In this document: piece by piece, positions 1 to 5,855 of the stretch
Layout of the letters: every line of letters begins with the position of its first letter
Position numbering within the stretch: position 1 is the first letter of the stretch
Source of the DNA: an archaeon
GTDB taxonomy: Archaea > Nanobdellota > Nanobdellia > Woesearchaeales > GW2011-AR9
Reading direction: 5' to 3'
DNA: 9,274 nt
Assembly (NCBI GenBank): GCA_023266155.1
Contig: JAHFRS010000036.1
Coordinates: forward strand, 1-9,274
Notes under the pieces: generated by a model
The model's database searches: none
Told to the model about the DNA's origin: nothing
Seen by the model: only the letters and a program-made list of their open reading frames with translations
Made by a program: the position numbers and the translations under genes

Positions 1-279
1 TAATTTTTCCATGATTTTCTTTCGCGGGAGGAACGGAAGCACGAGGAGAAGATGCTTTTCAAACTTAAAGATGCGGCAGTCTGAGATTATTTTTCCGAAT
101 TTGTCGAGAAAGGCGGCCAAAATTCCCGTATTTACCGGCAAACTCTGGACATCATTAGAGACAAGCCCATTGAGAAAGTCTCCACGGTCTTCCCCGGAAA
201 TAAGAATTTTCCCTTCCAGCGAGAAATCGAAGAGGCCCAGTCCTTCCTGGAGATGAAAGTATTCTTCTGTGGTGTCCAT
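1..279 (-). CDS. YgfZ/IBA57-like GcvT-fold protein, N-terminal part (runs off the window)
   Basis: This is an open frame of 93 codons from an ATG at 279-277 down to base 1 with no stop, so the C-terminal part is missing. The N-terminus carries the pattern of the aminomethyltransferase/YgfZ superfamily: GLGLFDFS near residues 14-21, then SGEDRGDFLNGLVSNDVQSL around residues 32-51, then a segment like 'L-D-K-F-G-K-I-I-S-D' around residues 61-70. Members bind folate. GcvT works in glycine cleavage, while YgfZ (bacteria) and IBA57 (mitochondria) help IscA-type proteins mature [4Fe-4S] enzymes. It starts 16 bases after the stop of the HesB/IscA-type gene on the same strand, so the two are probably co-transcribed, and that favours the YgfZ/IBA57 role over GcvT. 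The deciding YgfZ signature (a K-G-C-x-x-G-Q-E-type motif) would lie outside the window. No clear ribosome binding site precedes the ATG. Confidence 0.8.
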   Translation of the reverse strand, partial: MDTTEEYFHLQEGLGLFDFSLEGKILISGEDRGDFLNGLVSNDVQSLPVNTGILAAFLDKFGKIISDCRIFKFEKHLLLVLPFLPRKKIMEKL

Positions 280-295
280 AAAGCTAACAGAAAAC

Positions 296-883
296 CTATC
301 CAAAACTCTTCCCACAGCCGCAACTGTGACTCGCTTCCGGATTGCTGATCTTAAACCCTGAGGCCTGCAGACTTTCCACATAATCAACGGTAGCCCCATT
401 TAACTTTGCCATGCTGGCCTGATCAATATACACCGAAACGCCTTTTTCGACAATGACCATATCCTGTTCGTCAGGCTGATCATCCAGTTCCATTACGTAG
501 GAGAAGCCGGAACAGCCGCCGGGCTTGACAGAAATACGCAAGGCTCGTTGATGATTGCTTTGGCAGGTTTCTTTGATTTTTGCGGCAGCTTTGTCCGTAA
601 TATGAAATGTAGAAACAGTTGATGAAGGGGAAACCGAAGGCACAAAAAGAGAATTGCTCTTGAACACGACTTCATTTAATTTCTTGATGGCTTCCTGAAT
701 CTCTTCTTCATTTAATCCATGGCTGCGGAAACCGTCGCCTAAAGGCTCATAGGGGCTGACGTGGCAGCCGATACAATGGACGCCATAACTGAGCAGTGTT
801 TCAATAACTTCTGGATGTTCTTCCACGATCTGGCCTATGAGCGTATCTTGGGTAATCAGCGATTGAAGCTGTGCAGGTGCCAT
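296..883 (-). CDS. DUF1858-HesB/IscA fusion, A-type iron-sulfur carrier
   Basis: This 195-residue protein has two parts. Residues about 12-72 match DUF1858 (the N-terminal domain of ScdA-type proteins): EEHPEVIETLLSYGVHCIGC with a CxxC at Cys37/Cys40, followed by a short helical 'HGLNEEEI' segment. Residues about 94-195 are a HesB/IscA/ErpA A-type domain. Its three conserved cysteines are Cys124 (PGGCSGFSY) and Cys188/Cys190 (SCGCG), which in the family bind a cluster or iron in transit. Ordinary IscA proteins are about 105-120 residues, so the extra length is the DUF1858 domain plus a Ser/Pro-rich linker (about 76-92). The likely role is cytoplasmic iron-sulfur cluster transfer; the DUF1858 CxxC could add a redox or metal site (inference). 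The ATG at 883 has a TATA-like box about 26 bases upstream. A YgfZ-like gene follows 16 bases downstream on the same strand. Confidence 0.9.
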   Translation of the reverse strand: MAPAQLQSLITQDTLIGQIVEEHPEVIETLLSYGVHCIGCHVSPYEPLGDGFRSHGLNEEEIQEAIKKLNEVVFKSNSLFVPSVSPSSTVSTFHITDKAAAKIKETCQSNHQRALRISVKPGGCSGFSYVMELDDQPDEQDMVIVEKGVSVYIDQASMAKLNGATVDYVESLQASGFKISNPEASHSCGCGKSFG

Positions 884-904
884 AACGGGTTAAATAGCTT
901 AATT

Positions 905-913
905 CTTTATAAG
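905..913 (-). promoter_or_regulatory. TATA-like box for the DUF1858-IscA gene
   Basis: On the minus strand this reads CTTATAAAG, centred about 26 bases before the ATG at 883. That places the expected archaeal transcription start at or next to the start codon, so the transcript is probably leaderless. The box lies in a short divergent region shared with the ferredoxin gene. Confidence 0.6.
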
Positions 914-929
914 ATTTACGTGCATAAGA

Positions 930-937
930 TTTATATG
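930..937 (+). promoter_or_regulatory. TATA-like box for the ferredoxin gene
   Basis: TTTATATG, centred near 933, lies about 23-29 bases before the three consecutive ATGs at 956, 959 and 962. It contains the upstream in-frame ATG at 935. An ATG inside the promoter could not be in the mRNA, so it argues against a longer protein. Confidence 0.6.
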
Positions 938-961
938 GGGTTGCTGTCTTTTTTGATGATG

Positions 962-1219
962 ATGGCTCAATACAAGATCATCTACGACCGCAAGAACTGC
1001 ATCGGCGCCAGCTCCTGTGCCATTCTGGCCGAAAAATTCTGGACGATGGATAAGAAAGAGGATAAAGCTGACTTGATGGGAGCAAAAAAGACGGGCGAAG
1101 ATACCTGGGAATTAGAGATTGATGAATTATATCTGGAGCAGAATAAGGAAGCCGCCAGAAATTGCCCCGTGGCCGTCATTAAGATTGTAGATGAGAAAGG
1201 GAAAGAGGTAAAAATATAA
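962..1219 (+). CDS. single-cluster ferredoxin, three cysteine ligands
   Basis: This is an 85-residue acidic ferredoxin, a soluble electron carrier of the one-cluster type known from Pyrococcus. The cluster motif is C13-I-G-A-S-S-C19 with the last ligand at Cys68 (NCPV). The usual second ligand position holds Ala16. Pyrococcus furiosus ferredoxin has Asp there, and many others have Cys. With only three cysteines a [3Fe-4S] cluster, or a [4Fe-4S] cluster with a non-protein ligand, is expected (inference). The frame is open upstream to 761, but that part lies antisense to the IscA gene and across the promoter. The TATA box at 930-937 puts the transcription start at about 956-962, where three ATGs stand in a row; 962 is chosen because it gives the typical MAQYKIIYD start. 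Starts at 956 or 959 would add one or two Met. It is divergent from the iron-sulfur carrier gene, which suggests shared control. Confidence 0.85.
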   Translation: MAQYKIIYDRKNCIGASSCAILAEKFWTMDKKEDKADLMGAKKTGEDTWELEIDELYLEQNKEAARNCPVAVIKIVDEKGKEVKI

Positions 1220-1251
1220 TTTAGTTTCACACTTTCCCATCGTCACCAACA

Positions 1252-1261
1252 TTTAAATATA
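1252..1261 (+). promoter_or_regulatory. TATA-like box for the 2-hydroxyacid dehydrogenase gene
   Basis: TTTAAATATA lies about 25 bases before the ATG at 1282, with no Shine-Dalgarno sequence between them. This fits a leaderless transcript and indicates that the gene has its own promoter rather than depending on the ferredoxin gene that ends at 1219. Confidence 0.55.
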
Positions 1262-1281
1262 AAAACAATATTCTTCCGATA

Positions 1282-2268
1282 ATGCCTAAGCCTAAAGTCT
1301 TTGTCACCCGTACAATCCCTGAAAGCGGTCTTAGACTCCTGCAGCAGCACTGCCAGGTCAAAATCTATCCTCGAGACCAAGTTATCCCCAAAAAAGAGCT
1401 GCTTAAAGAAGTCAAATCCTGCGATGCCTTACTTTGTCTGCTCACTGATAATATCAACAGAGAAGTCATTGATGCCAATCCAAAATTAAAGATTATTTCT
1501 AATTACGCCATCGGCTTTAATAATATTGATGTGAAGTATGCCACGAAAAAGAACATACCCGTCACCAACACACCGGGAAGAGCGATTGTCGATGCGGTTG
1601 CCGAACATACGTTTGCCCTGATTCTGGCTGTCTGCCGTCGCATTGCTGAAGCTGACCGATTCACCCGCGTTGGAAAATATCACGGCTGGGAACCGCAATT
1701 ATTAATGGGTATGGAATTGGTAGGAAAAACCATTGGCATTGTGGGGTTGGGAAGGATTGGCTCTGGTGTCGCCAGAAGGGCAGGAAAAGGTCTGGGGATG
1801 AAAGTCGTGTATTATGATGCCAAGAGAAATAAAGAATTTGAAACAGAGTTTACCGCAGAATACGTACCTCTCCCCCAACTGTTAAAAACTGCCGATGTTG
1901 TTTCCTTACACCTTCCTCTCCTTCCTACCACCCATCATCTTATCGGAAAGAAAGAATTATCATTGATGAAGAAAACGGCATATCTCATTAATACCAGCCG
2001 CGGGGCCGTCGTGGATGAGAAAGTGTTAGTACAGGCCCTCACGAAAAAACAAATTGCTGGTGCGGGGCTGGATGTCTATGAATTTGAGCCGAAGCTGACC
2101 ACAGGACTACAAAAACTTGGGAATGTCGTGCTTACTCCCCATATCGCTTCCGCTACCATTGAAGCCAGATCAGAAATGTCGCGGGATGCGGCGGAGAATA
2201 TTCTGGCGGTGCTGCGAGGGAAAAAACCGCCCTTTTTGTTGAATCCAGAAGTTTACGACAAAAGATGA
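1282..2268 (+). CDS. gyaR: glyoxylate/hydroxypyruvate reductase-like D-2-hydroxyacid dehydrogenase
   Basis: This 328-residue cytoplasmic enzyme belongs to the NAD(P)-dependent D-isomer 2-hydroxyacid dehydrogenases. It has a split substrate-binding domain (about 1-98 and 290-328) around a Rossmann domain (about 100-285). The nucleotide loop is GLGRIG (Gly155, Gly157, Gly160). Asp179 at the end of the second strand favours NADH over NADPH. The catalytic set is complete: Arg240 in TSRGAVVDE, Glu269 in LDVYEFEP and His287 in TPHIAS. The positions are almost the same as I recall for Pyrococcus horikoshii glyoxylate reductase. The expected reaction is reduction of glyoxylate to glycolate or hydroxypyruvate to glycerate. 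Substrate choice within this family cannot be read safely from sequence, and phosphoglycerate dehydrogenase is unlikely because there is no ACT or other C-terminal regulatory domain. It has its own TATA box and converges with the helicase gene. Confidence 0.85.
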   Translation: MPKPKVFVTRTIPESGLRLLQQHCQVKIYPRDQVIPKKELLKEVKSCDALLCLLTDNINREVIDANPKLKIISNYAIGFNNIDVKYATKKNIPVTNTPGRAIVDAVAEHTFALILAVCRRIAEADRFTRVGKYHGWEPQLLMGMELVGKTIGIVGLGRIGSGVARRAGKGLGMKVVYYDAKRNKEFETEFTAEYVPLPQLLKTADVVSLHLPLLPTTHHLIGKKELSLMKKTAYLINTSRGAVVDEKVLVQALTKKQIAGAGLDVYEFEPKLTTGLQKLGNVVLTPHIASATIEARSEMSRDAAENILAVLRGKKPPFLLNPEVYDKR

Positions 2269-2290
2269 AGTCCATGACAAAAGATGAAGT
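2257..2290. repeat. 15-base direct repeat at the end of the dehydrogenase gene
   Basis: GACAAAAGATGAAGT occurs twice, at 2257-2271 and 2276-2290, with a 19-base period. The first copy holds the dehydrogenase stop codon (TGA, 2266-2268). The second lies in the 78-base gap before the convergent helicase gene. On the minus strand each copy contains a CTTTTG tract and lies 57-90 bases beyond the helicase stop, so it may act in 3' end formation; otherwise it is a small local duplication. Confidence 0.6.
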
Positions 2291-2346
2291 TGGACGTAAA
2301 ATTGAGTTGAACATAAATTGACGATTAAACTGAGGAGAAACGAGTA

Positions 2347-4272
2347 TTACACCACATAAATCCCTTCCAGCGCTTTCTCGATGATCCCCTTAGCATTCAT
2401 AATTTTATTGATCAGCTGATAATTGGTACTGGCTTTCTTGATCTGGCCAAGACGATCAAGGATCTGCGCATAGATGCGAATTAAATCGCCTTCCAGCAAA
2501 TTGGTAAGATCCATCACTTCAAAAAACGTCTTGCCAGAATAGATTGGCAGAATCAAGGCGGTCATCGTATCCAAAGACAAGAATTTTTTCTCATGAGTGA
2601 GGTACTCACTTTTATATAACAGCCCTTTCAGGACCCGCAGTTGATCATTACTAAATTGTGTATCAAATTTAGTGCGTTCGCGCTCTTCGTACGCTAAGCA
2701 GGCTAACAGCAGGAGAATTTGATATTCATCCAAATTATCAGCGAAAGGTGTCGCAAAAATCTCCCCTAACGTAATCTCATCAGCATAGACACGAGAAGAA
2801 AAAAGGCCTTTCTCCGTCAATTTTCCCTCGAGCACGTAGCCATACTTGATCAGTTTTCGCACAATGCTCTGGTACCTTGCCAGCAATACCGTCGTGGGAA
2901 TATCTTTATACTTCTCGCCAAATTTTTGGTAAGAATAGAAACTTAGCCTTAAGATCCGTTCGATTTCTGGCGTGGGATGCTGATGAATGAGGTTGAGTAC
3001 CGTATTGACCGATAACTTGAATTGCGACTTAATTGGTTCAAGGTCACGAGCTGTTGTTCTTTTAACTTCTTCGTAACGGAAAGTAGGTCGGAAAATCATG
3101 ACGATGACATATCCTAGTTGATCAATTCCGCGCCGGCCAGCACGGCCAGCAATTTGGAAATATTCTTTAGTGTTCAGATTCCGGAAATTAATGCCATCAT
3201 ATTTTCGCAAACTGTCAAAACAGACCGTCTTCGCTGGCATGTTGATACCGACAGCAAAAGTCTCCGTGACATACAGCACCCGAATCAACCCTTTGGCAAA
3301 GAGTTCTTCCACTGCTTCTTTGATGATCGGAAGAAGACCAGCATGATGAAAGGCAATTCCCTGCGGCAGCACTTCTTTTAATATCCGTGTCGATGCTAAA
3401 CGATTAATTTCGCTGGGAGCATCTTTTAATTTTTCATTAAATAGCTGCAGCAGGGCAGGATTACGGGGGAAAAAGTTTGCTTTCGCCAGACTTTTAGCTT
3501 TCTCCTGGCAGTCCTTGCGCGAAAAGCTGAAATAAAAACAGGGCAATTTATCTGCCCGTAATTCTTTGATGAGGTCAAGATGATTTGGAGCGGGAATTCT
3601 TTCACGTTGGCGGCCTTTCTTTCGATAGAGATCATGATACCGCGGCGTGTCTGCGTCCGCTTTGATTTTTTCCAGCGTGGTGAGGCCCAGTTCATAATCA
3701 AAAAACAACTGCTGTAGTGGCACGTTTCGTTTTGTCGCCACCACGGTCTTGACGATATGTTTTTTGATACTCTGGATCCAACGGCTAAACTCCTCAGCAT
3801 TAGGGATGGTTGCAGAAAGGCATAAAAATCTGGCTTGATCCAGACTATAAATAATTGATTCTTCCCAGACATAACCGCGTTCAATGTCGTTGATGAAATG
3901 AATCTCGTCAAAGATAACGTAGGCGACATCAGCCAAATCTTTTTCGCTGCTGACAGCCATATTACGGTAAATTTCCGTGGTCATGATCAGGATCTTAGCC
4001 GCGGGATTAATAACAAAATCGCCCGTCATCAGCCCAACTTTGTCAGAGCCGTATTCCACGCAAAAGTCCCGATATTTCTGGTTCGATAACGCCTTGATGG
4101 GAGCTGTATAAATGATGCGCCGGCGATCGTCTTTATGCTTTTCAATGATAAAATCGGCAATGAGCGTTTTCCCCGAGCCAGTCGGAGCAGAAACGACGAC
4201 GGAATAGTTCTGCTCGATAGCTTTGATCGCCTCTTCCTGAAAAGGGTCGAGAGTGAAGGTTTTGAATTGCAT
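2347..4272 (-). CDS. Ski2/Mtr4-type DExH helicase, compact form
   Basis: This 641-residue superfamily 2 helicase is closest in motif wording to the Ski2/Mtr4 RNA helicases that feed the RNA exosome. It starts with TLDPFQEEAI, which resembles the Mtr4/Ski2 Q-motif region. Then come Walker A APTGSGKT (29-36), motif Ia TAPIKALSNQKYRDF (56-70), motif II DEIH (122-125) with INDIERGYVWEE, motif III LSATIPNAEEF (152-162), HHAGLLP (309-315), TETFAVGINMPAKT (336-349) and motif VI QIAGRAGRRG (373-382). The C-terminal 200 residues look helical. Mtr4 and Ski2 are about 1,000 residues or more and carry an inserted arch/KOW domain; this protein is too short to hold one. Archaeal Hel308 is the alternative, but the 'YTAPIKALSNQKYRDF' and 'ERGYVWEE' wording fits Mtr4/Ski2 better. 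The likely role is ATP-driven RNA unwinding in decay (inference). A TATA box lies 27 bases before the ATG. Confidence 0.88.
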   Translation of the reverse strand: MQFKTFTLDPFQEEAIKAIEQNYSVVVSAPTGSGKTLIADFIIEKHKDDRRRIIYTAPIKALSNQKYRDFCVEYGSDKVGLMTGDFVINPAAKILIMTTEIYRNMAVSSEKDLADVAYVIFDEIHFINDIERGYVWEESIIYSLDQARFLCLSATIPNAEEFSRWIQSIKKHIVKTVVATKRNVPLQQLFFDYELGLTTLEKIKADADTPRYHDLYRKKGRQRERIPAPNHLDLIKELRADKLPCFYFSFSRKDCQEKAKSLAKANFFPRNPALLQLFNEKLKDAPSEINRLASTRILKEVLPQGIAFHHAGLLPIIKEAVEELFAKGLIRVLYVTETFAVGINMPAKTVCFDSLRKYDGINFRNLNTKEYFQIAGRAGRRGIDQLGYVIVMIFRPTFRYEEVKRTTARDLEPIKSQFKLSVNTVLNLIHQHPTPEIERILRLSFYSYQKFGEKYKDIPTTVLLARYQSIVRKLIKYGYVLEGKLTEKGLFSSRVYADEITLGEIFATPFADNLDEYQILLLLACLAYEERERTKFDTQFSNDQLRVLKGLLYKSEYLTHEKKFLSLDTMTALILPIYSGKTFFEVMDLTNLLEGDLIRIYAQILDRLGQIKKASTNYQLINKIMNAKGIIEKALEGIYVV

Positions 4273-4283
4273 AGGGCACTATT

Positions 4284-4329
4284 GTTCATCTTGATTTATA
4301 TATGTTCACTGTGGTTTATATGCGTTCAC
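4284..4329. repeat. 20-base tandem repeats in the helicase promoter
   Basis: GTTCA starts at 4284, 4304 and 4324, an exact 20-base period. The first two units (4284-4303 and 4304-4323) agree at 14 of 20 positions and share a TTTATAT core; the third is only GTTCAC. Each full unit contains a TATA-like box on the minus strand. A 20-base period is about two helical turns, so the copies face the same side of the DNA, as expected of an operator array or a duplicated promoter. Confidence 0.5.
4295..4303 (-). promoter_or_regulatory. TATA-like box for the helicase gene
   Basis: On the minus strand this reads ATATATAAA, centred about 27 bases before the ATG at 4272, so a leaderless transcript is expected. 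A second similar box (CATATAAA, 4315-4322) lies 20 bases further upstream and would give a leader of about 20 bases. Confidence 0.55.
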
Positions 4330-4330
4330 A

Positions 4331-5110
4331 TTAAAAAGATAGCACTTTCCTAATCTCTTCCACATCATGGTGTAAAGGGATAGCGGCATTGTTAAGGTCC
4401 TCGGTTGTTATGGAAGCAAATCCTTTCTTAATAGTCTCATCAGGGAGAAATTGCCTGACTTTTAATTTTATTCTTGCGGGCATGTCTCCCCCATACCATA
4501 ATAGTGAAAAAATGTCACAGATGTCCTTCACTTTCTTATCTCGTTTATCCCTTGCACCAATGGAAAGAAGTTTCGTGGCCACCAGCAATTCCGATTTTGG
4601 TAGCAGGAGTTTTTTATCAAATCCCTCCACCAAGTCCCGATATTTTTGATTTTTGAAGGCAAAAGCAAGCAGAGGGACGACCATAGGCTGAAATCTAAAT
4701 ATCTCTCGAAAATTCTTTGGAGCAAAGTCAATGATGGGGTCAACACTCATCTGAAACCGTTGATGCGGAAACACCTGCTCTCCAGGTTCTAATTCTTTTC
4801 CAGTATCACAATGGATCTCTTTCACCAGCCTGAACATCACCGATTTAAAACCAAGCGTGTTTTCCAGAATAGCCAGCGATTGTCCCAGCGCCGAATTTCT
4901 TAATTCTTCTGGTCCCCATTCTGGATCAATATGAAATCCTAAATCGATATCCCTACTTCCCAAATAATCCCTTCCTTGCGCTTCCCGAAAACGGTCATTC
5001 ACCTGAAAATAGACTGCCCAGCCGCCTAACATGGCAATAGGTTCGGGAAGTGCTTTAACGACTGTTTGTAAGTATTTATACGAGGTCTGTGTCTCAAAAT
5101 CGTCATACAT
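4331..5110 (-). CDS. AbiEii-like nucleotidyltransferase, putative toxin
   Basis: This 259-residue protein has a polymerase-beta-type nucleotidyltransferase core. The GG motif is in MLGGWAVYF (Gly29-Gly30) and the metal-binding pair is Asp54 and Asp56 in SRDIDLGFHI. Asp124 or Asp128 (SVDPIIDFA) is the likely third acidic residue. A C-terminal helical stretch has K-L-L-S-I-G-A-R-D-K-R (180-190) and a KDICDIFSLLW segment (195-205), like the K...R..K..D pattern of AbiEii and related NTases. AbiEii-type enzymes transfer nucleotides to RNA targets such as tRNA, and in type IV toxin-antitoxin pairs they act as the toxin. The stop of the upstream AbiEi-like gene and this ATG are one base apart (TAAGATG), and GAGGT seven bases before the ATG is a good Shine-Dalgarno, so translation is probably coupled. 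A non-toxic housekeeping or resistance-type NTase remains possible. Confidence 0.75.
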   Translation of the reverse strand: MYDDFETQTSYKYLQTVVKALPEPIAMLGGWAVYFQVNDRFREAQGRDYLGSRDIDLGFHIDPEWGPEELRNSALGQSLAILENTLGFKSVMFRLVKEIHCDTGKELEPGEQVFPHQRFQMSVDPIIDFAPKNFREIFRFQPMVVPLLAFAFKNQKYRDLVEGFDKKLLLPKSELLVATKLLSIGARDKRDKKVKDICDIFSLLWYGGDMPARIKLKVRQFLPDETIKKGFASITTEDLNNAAIPLHHDVEEIRKVLSF

Positions 5111-5111
5111 C

Positions 5112-5678
5112 TTAGAACCTCTTCAGTAACCGTTCTGCTGCTTCCCCGCAGACACCACCTTCCTGCCTGAGATCAAGAATGAGTTGAGGCAAGCATACCA
5201 CGGTAAAACCATTTATTTTTCTACTGTTATAAAAGACCTGCTCATCTTCCAGAAGAATCCGAAAATTCCCTTTTCCATACAATCCTTTTTTCAACAGCAC
5301 CAGGTGCCATTTCTGCAGATCTTTCTCGCAAATATACAGATCAGTTCTGGTAGGAAACAGAAAATGCTGAATCAGGTTATCCCCTTGGTAAGTGGTAAGG
5401 GCATAGTCGAGCCTGGTGCTTTTGAGGAATTCTAACGGTCTCTGAATCAGGTATTCCTGGTATTTGGGCTGATGATGAATACTCAACCAATACTCAACCA
5501 GTTTTTCTTTATTCACTACTTTGGTTCCCAAGACGAGTTTCTTTTGTTCCAGTAATCGGAGAAATTCATGAACCCAGGGAAAGCTGCAGCCGGCTAACTT
5601 GGCTAGGCGGTATTGGGATAATGATTGTTCTTCTGTCAACAGTATCCGGAGAATCCTTTCCCGCTTTTCTCCTCTCAT
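5112..5678 (-). CDS. AbiEi-like winged-helix protein, putative antitoxin and autorepressor
   Basis: This 188-residue protein has an N-terminal winged helix-turn-helix (about 1-65). EKRERILRILL, then YRLAKLAGCSFPWVHEFLRLL, forms the helix-turn-helix, and the wing includes KLVLGTKVV. The C-terminal part (about 78-188) resembles the AbiEi C-terminal domain: DYALTTYQGDNLIQHF, then DLYICEKDLQKWHLVL, YGKGNFRILLEDEQVFY, and the closing VVCLPQLILDLRQEGG-x-x-GEAAERLL pattern, which resembles the usual 'v-sp-Q-lylDL..gG.geeAae.Ll' ending. In AbiE systems this protein is the antitoxin and represses its own promoter by binding inverted repeats. It precedes the nucleotidyltransferase gene, as in abiEi-abiEii order. 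A near-perfect inverted repeat surrounds the promoter just upstream (5682-5722), as autoregulation would predict. The ATG at 5678 is supported by a TATA box about 28 bases upstream. Confidence 0.75.
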   Translation of the reverse strand: MRGEKRERILRILLTEEQSLSQYRLAKLAGCSFPWVHEFLRLLEQKKLVLGTKVVNKEKLVEYWLSIHHQPKYQEYLIQRPLEFLKSTRLDYALTTYQGDNLIQHFLFPTRTDLYICEKDLQKWHLVLLKKGLYGKGNFRILLEDEQVFYNSRKINGFTVVCLPQLILDLRQEGGVCGEAAERLLKRF

Positions 5679-5681
5679 TTT

Positions 5682-5722
5682 TATGTAGGTAATGGCGATA
5701 GTATATAAATATTACCTATATA
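5682..5722. promoter_or_regulatory. inverted-repeat operator around the AbiEi-like promoter
   Basis: The left arm TATGTAGGTAAT (5682-5693) and the right arm ATTACCTATATA (5711-5722) are complementary at 11 of 12 positions, with the inner 8 perfect (TAGGTAAT/ATTACCTA). The 17-base spacer (5694-5710) holds the TATA-like box. The left arm covers the expected transcription start and the right arm the TFB-binding side, so a bound repressor would block the promoter. The natural candidate is the AbiEi-like protein encoded directly downstream. Confidence 0.7.
5702..5710 (-). promoter_or_regulatory. TATA-like box for the AbiEi-nucleotidyltransferase unit
   Basis: On the minus strand this reads ATTTATATA, centred about 28 bases before the ATG at 5678. 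It is the only promoter-like signal seen for the two-gene unit and lies inside the spacer of the inverted repeat. Confidence 0.6.
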
Positions 5723-5743
5723 TCGGCAACTCGACTTCTATTC

Positions 5744-5768
5744 AAAGGAAAGTGAGAGGAAGGAAAGA
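5744..5768 (-). other. pyrimidine-rich tract downstream of the exchanger gene
   Basis: Read on the minus strand, 24 of these 25 bases are pyrimidines (one A, opposite T5753). The tract lies about 90 bases past the exchanger stop and just upstream of the AbiEi-like promoter. Archaeal transcripts can end in T- or pyrimidine-rich stretches, so it may be a terminator, but there is no long T run or hairpin to confirm it. The rest of 5723-5855 shows nothing recognisable. Confidence 0.25.
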
Positions 5769-5855
5769 CGGCGGCCACGAAATCTAAAAACCACTATAGG
5801 GGAATTTGGAACCAAAGTAGTTCTATCATCTTTGATTTTTGAAACTTACTTTACC

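Noticed and set aside
11..256. Plus-strand reading frame of 81 codons
   Set aside because: It is antisense to the YgfZ-like frame, is rich in Arg/Ser/Pro as shadow frames usually are, and has no promoter or recognisable domain.
761..961. N-terminal extension of the ferredoxin to 152 residues
   Set aside because: It lies antisense to the IscA-fusion gene and crosses the ferredoxin TATA box; the extension resembles no ferredoxin.
3118..4089. Plus-strand and alternative minus-strand frames inside the helicase gene
   Set aside because: They overlap conserved helicase motifs in another frame and show no family resemblance or start signals.
4284..4329. A short CRISPR-like repeat array
   Set aside because: There are only two full 20-base units that agree at 14 of 20 positions, with no spacers and no cas genes. 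A promoter repeat explains it better.
4331..5678. A defence island or mobile element around the AbiE-like pair
   Set aside because: No integrase, transposase, terminal repeats, tRNA target or further defence genes are visible on either side.
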